From Collimonas silvisoli (GTDB lineage Bacteria; Pseudomonadota; Gammaproteobacteria; Burkholderiales; Burkholderiaceae_D): a stretch of 60,716 nucleotides of DNA. The translations under genes and the position numbers were made by a program. Under the pieces are notes generated by a model. That model was not told the DNA's origin, made no database searches, and worked only from the letters and a program-made list of their open reading frames with translations. Position 1 is the stretch's first letter. Every line of letters begins with the position of its first letter. This document shows, piece after piece, positions 59,939-60,716 of the stretch. The stretch is from positions 1 through 60,716 of the forward strand of contig NZ_JAGQEG010000028.1 in assembly GCF_018305005.1 (NCBI RefSeq), read 5' to 3'.

Positions 59939-60716
59939 TCAACGCTTGCGGCCCACTGCGCGGCTGCCGATGTTATGCAGCCGCTTCTCAATCAATTCCG
60001 ACATGCCCTGCGCCGCGATAGAAAGAGAACGCTCTTTCTTTTTCACGATCAGGATCGGCCGCACCACTTCCTGCGCCTCGATTGGAATACTCACCAGATT
60101 CATGTGCCGGAACTGAAACAAGGTCAGCTCCGGCACGATGCTGACGCCCAGCCCGGATTCAATCAAACCCGCCACCGTGGCCAGATGCTCCACCTCCAGA
60201 CCGGAATTCATCACCGGAATACCGCGCAGCAGCAGCTCGACATGCTGGCGCACGCTGGTGCTGCGCGCCAGATGTATCAGCTCGCAGCCGCTTAAATCAG
60301 ATAGCCGGATGCGACGCTTGCCAGCCAGTGCATGGTCCTGGCGGCACACCAGATAAAACGGGTCGCTGCATAGCGTCTTGGTATCGAACTCGGTCAGGCC
60401 GGAACCCGGCGCAGTCAAGGCAATATCTACCTTGCCCTGGCGCAGCATGGCCAGGCACTGGTCCGACAAGGCGTCGAACAACTGCACGCTAATCCCTGGA
60501 TAAATCCGCTTGTATTCGGCAATCACCGCCGGCAAGCCGTTCGCCGCCAGCGACGGCAAGGCGGCGATCGCCACCCGCCCCTTGCGCCGGGCCACATAGT
60601 CGCTCATGTCCGCAAACGCCGCCTCGATATCGCTGACCAGCGAGCGCGCCACTTCGGCAAACAATTCGCCCTCGGCGGTCAGCGTGACGTTACGCGTGTC
60701 GCGCTCGAACAGTTTG
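59939..60716 (-). CDS. LysR-family regulator, 5' end cut by window edge
   Basis: The reading frame is open from base 60716 leftward. Its first residues KLFERDTRNVTLTAEGELFAEVA are the end of a LysR winged-helix domain, so about 50 N-terminal residues are missing; an apparent start near 60664 is a TTG inside the gene and not the true one. The effector domain follows (GRVAIAALPSLAANGLPAVIAEYKRIYPGISVQLFDAL and KVDIALTAPG). The target is unknown. It converges with lepB. Confidence 0.9.
   Translation of the reverse strand, partial: KLFERDTRNVTLTAEGELFAEVARSLVSDIEAAFADMSDYVARRKGRVAIAALPSLAANGLPAVIAEYKRIYPGISVQLFDALSDQCLAMLRQGKVDIALTAPGSGLTEFDTKTLCSDPFYLVCRQDHALAGKRRIRLSDLSGCELIHLARSTSVRQHVELLLRGIPVMNSGLEVEHLATVAGLIESGLGVSIVPELTLFQFRHMNLVSIPIEAQEVVRPILIVKKKERSLSIAAQGMSELIEKRLHNIGSRAVGRKR

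Noticed and set aside
1-60716. CRISPR array, tRNA or rRNA genes
   Set aside because: No regularly spaced direct repeats and no tRNA/rRNA-like conserved segments were seen on reading both strands by eye; a dedicated scan could still find a tRNA.

Overview
The window looks like a chromosomal segment of a soil or plant-associated betaproteobacterium, probably Oxalobacteraceae (Collimonas/Herbaspirillum-like). This rests on a Burkholderiales-type porin, the kynB-kynU-kynA gene order, the SpeG/FadE/YpfJ housekeeping types and a GC content near 60% in core genes. The family assignment is inference; there is no rRNA gene to anchor it. I saw no tRNA, rRNA, CRISPR array, phage or complete insertion sequence.

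Layout. 1-6.7 kb: speG (cut by the left edge), an acyl-CoA dehydrogenase (fadE), an SDR/acyl-reductase-like gene, a YpfJ-type zinc protease, a MAPEG protein and two small genes. 6.9-9.1 kb: a Tat-exported alginate-lyase-like protein with FN3 and LamG domains. 9.6-21.7 kb: a lower-GC catabolic block. A LysR regulator reads rightward. Leftward from it run a hydroxyquinol-1,2-dioxygenase-type enzyme, an IolE-like protein, an IolG-type dehydrogenase, a second Gfo/Idh/MocA dehydrogenase, a ChvE/GguA/GguB sugar ABC transporter, a Dabb protein, maleylacetate reductase and a porin. Together these read as uptake of a sugar or cyclitol, oxidation and dehydration, then benzenetriol ring cleavage to 3-oxoadipate. 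I regard this as the most interesting system in the window.

21.8-24.6 kb: a divergent sulfide-oxidation pair (MBL-fold persulfide dioxygenase type; DUF442-SQR fusion) around a strong AT-rich palindrome. 24.7-27.5 kb: a CadA-type metal ATPase and its MerR regulator, with a textbook 19-bp-spacer promoter. 27.6-34.2 kb: two LysR regulators, an aldo/keto reductase, a DUF885 protein and a diguanylate cyclase. 34.3-47.3 kb: a leftward surface-polysaccharide operon with five glycosyltransferases, Wzm/Wzt ABC export, D-rhamnose synthesis (Rmd), two paralogous methyltransferases, an acyltransferase and a 64-aa coupled ORF. Most of its genes overlap by a few bases.

47.3-48.7 kb: an orphan IS5-OrfA-like (DUF4096) gene in AT-rich DNA. 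48.7-49.8 kb: an orphan branched-chain amino-acid-type binding protein. 50.0-52.5 kb: Fur-box-controlled feoA-feoB plus a Cys-rich membrane protein. 52.5-56.2 kb: an Lrp-type regulator divergent from kynBUA (tryptophan to anthranilate). 56.2-58.6 kb: a secreted DNA/RNA endonuclease with three unrecognised genes. 58.7-59.1 kb: large intergenic hairpin elements. 59.2-60.7 kb: signal peptidase I and a LysR gene cut by the right edge.
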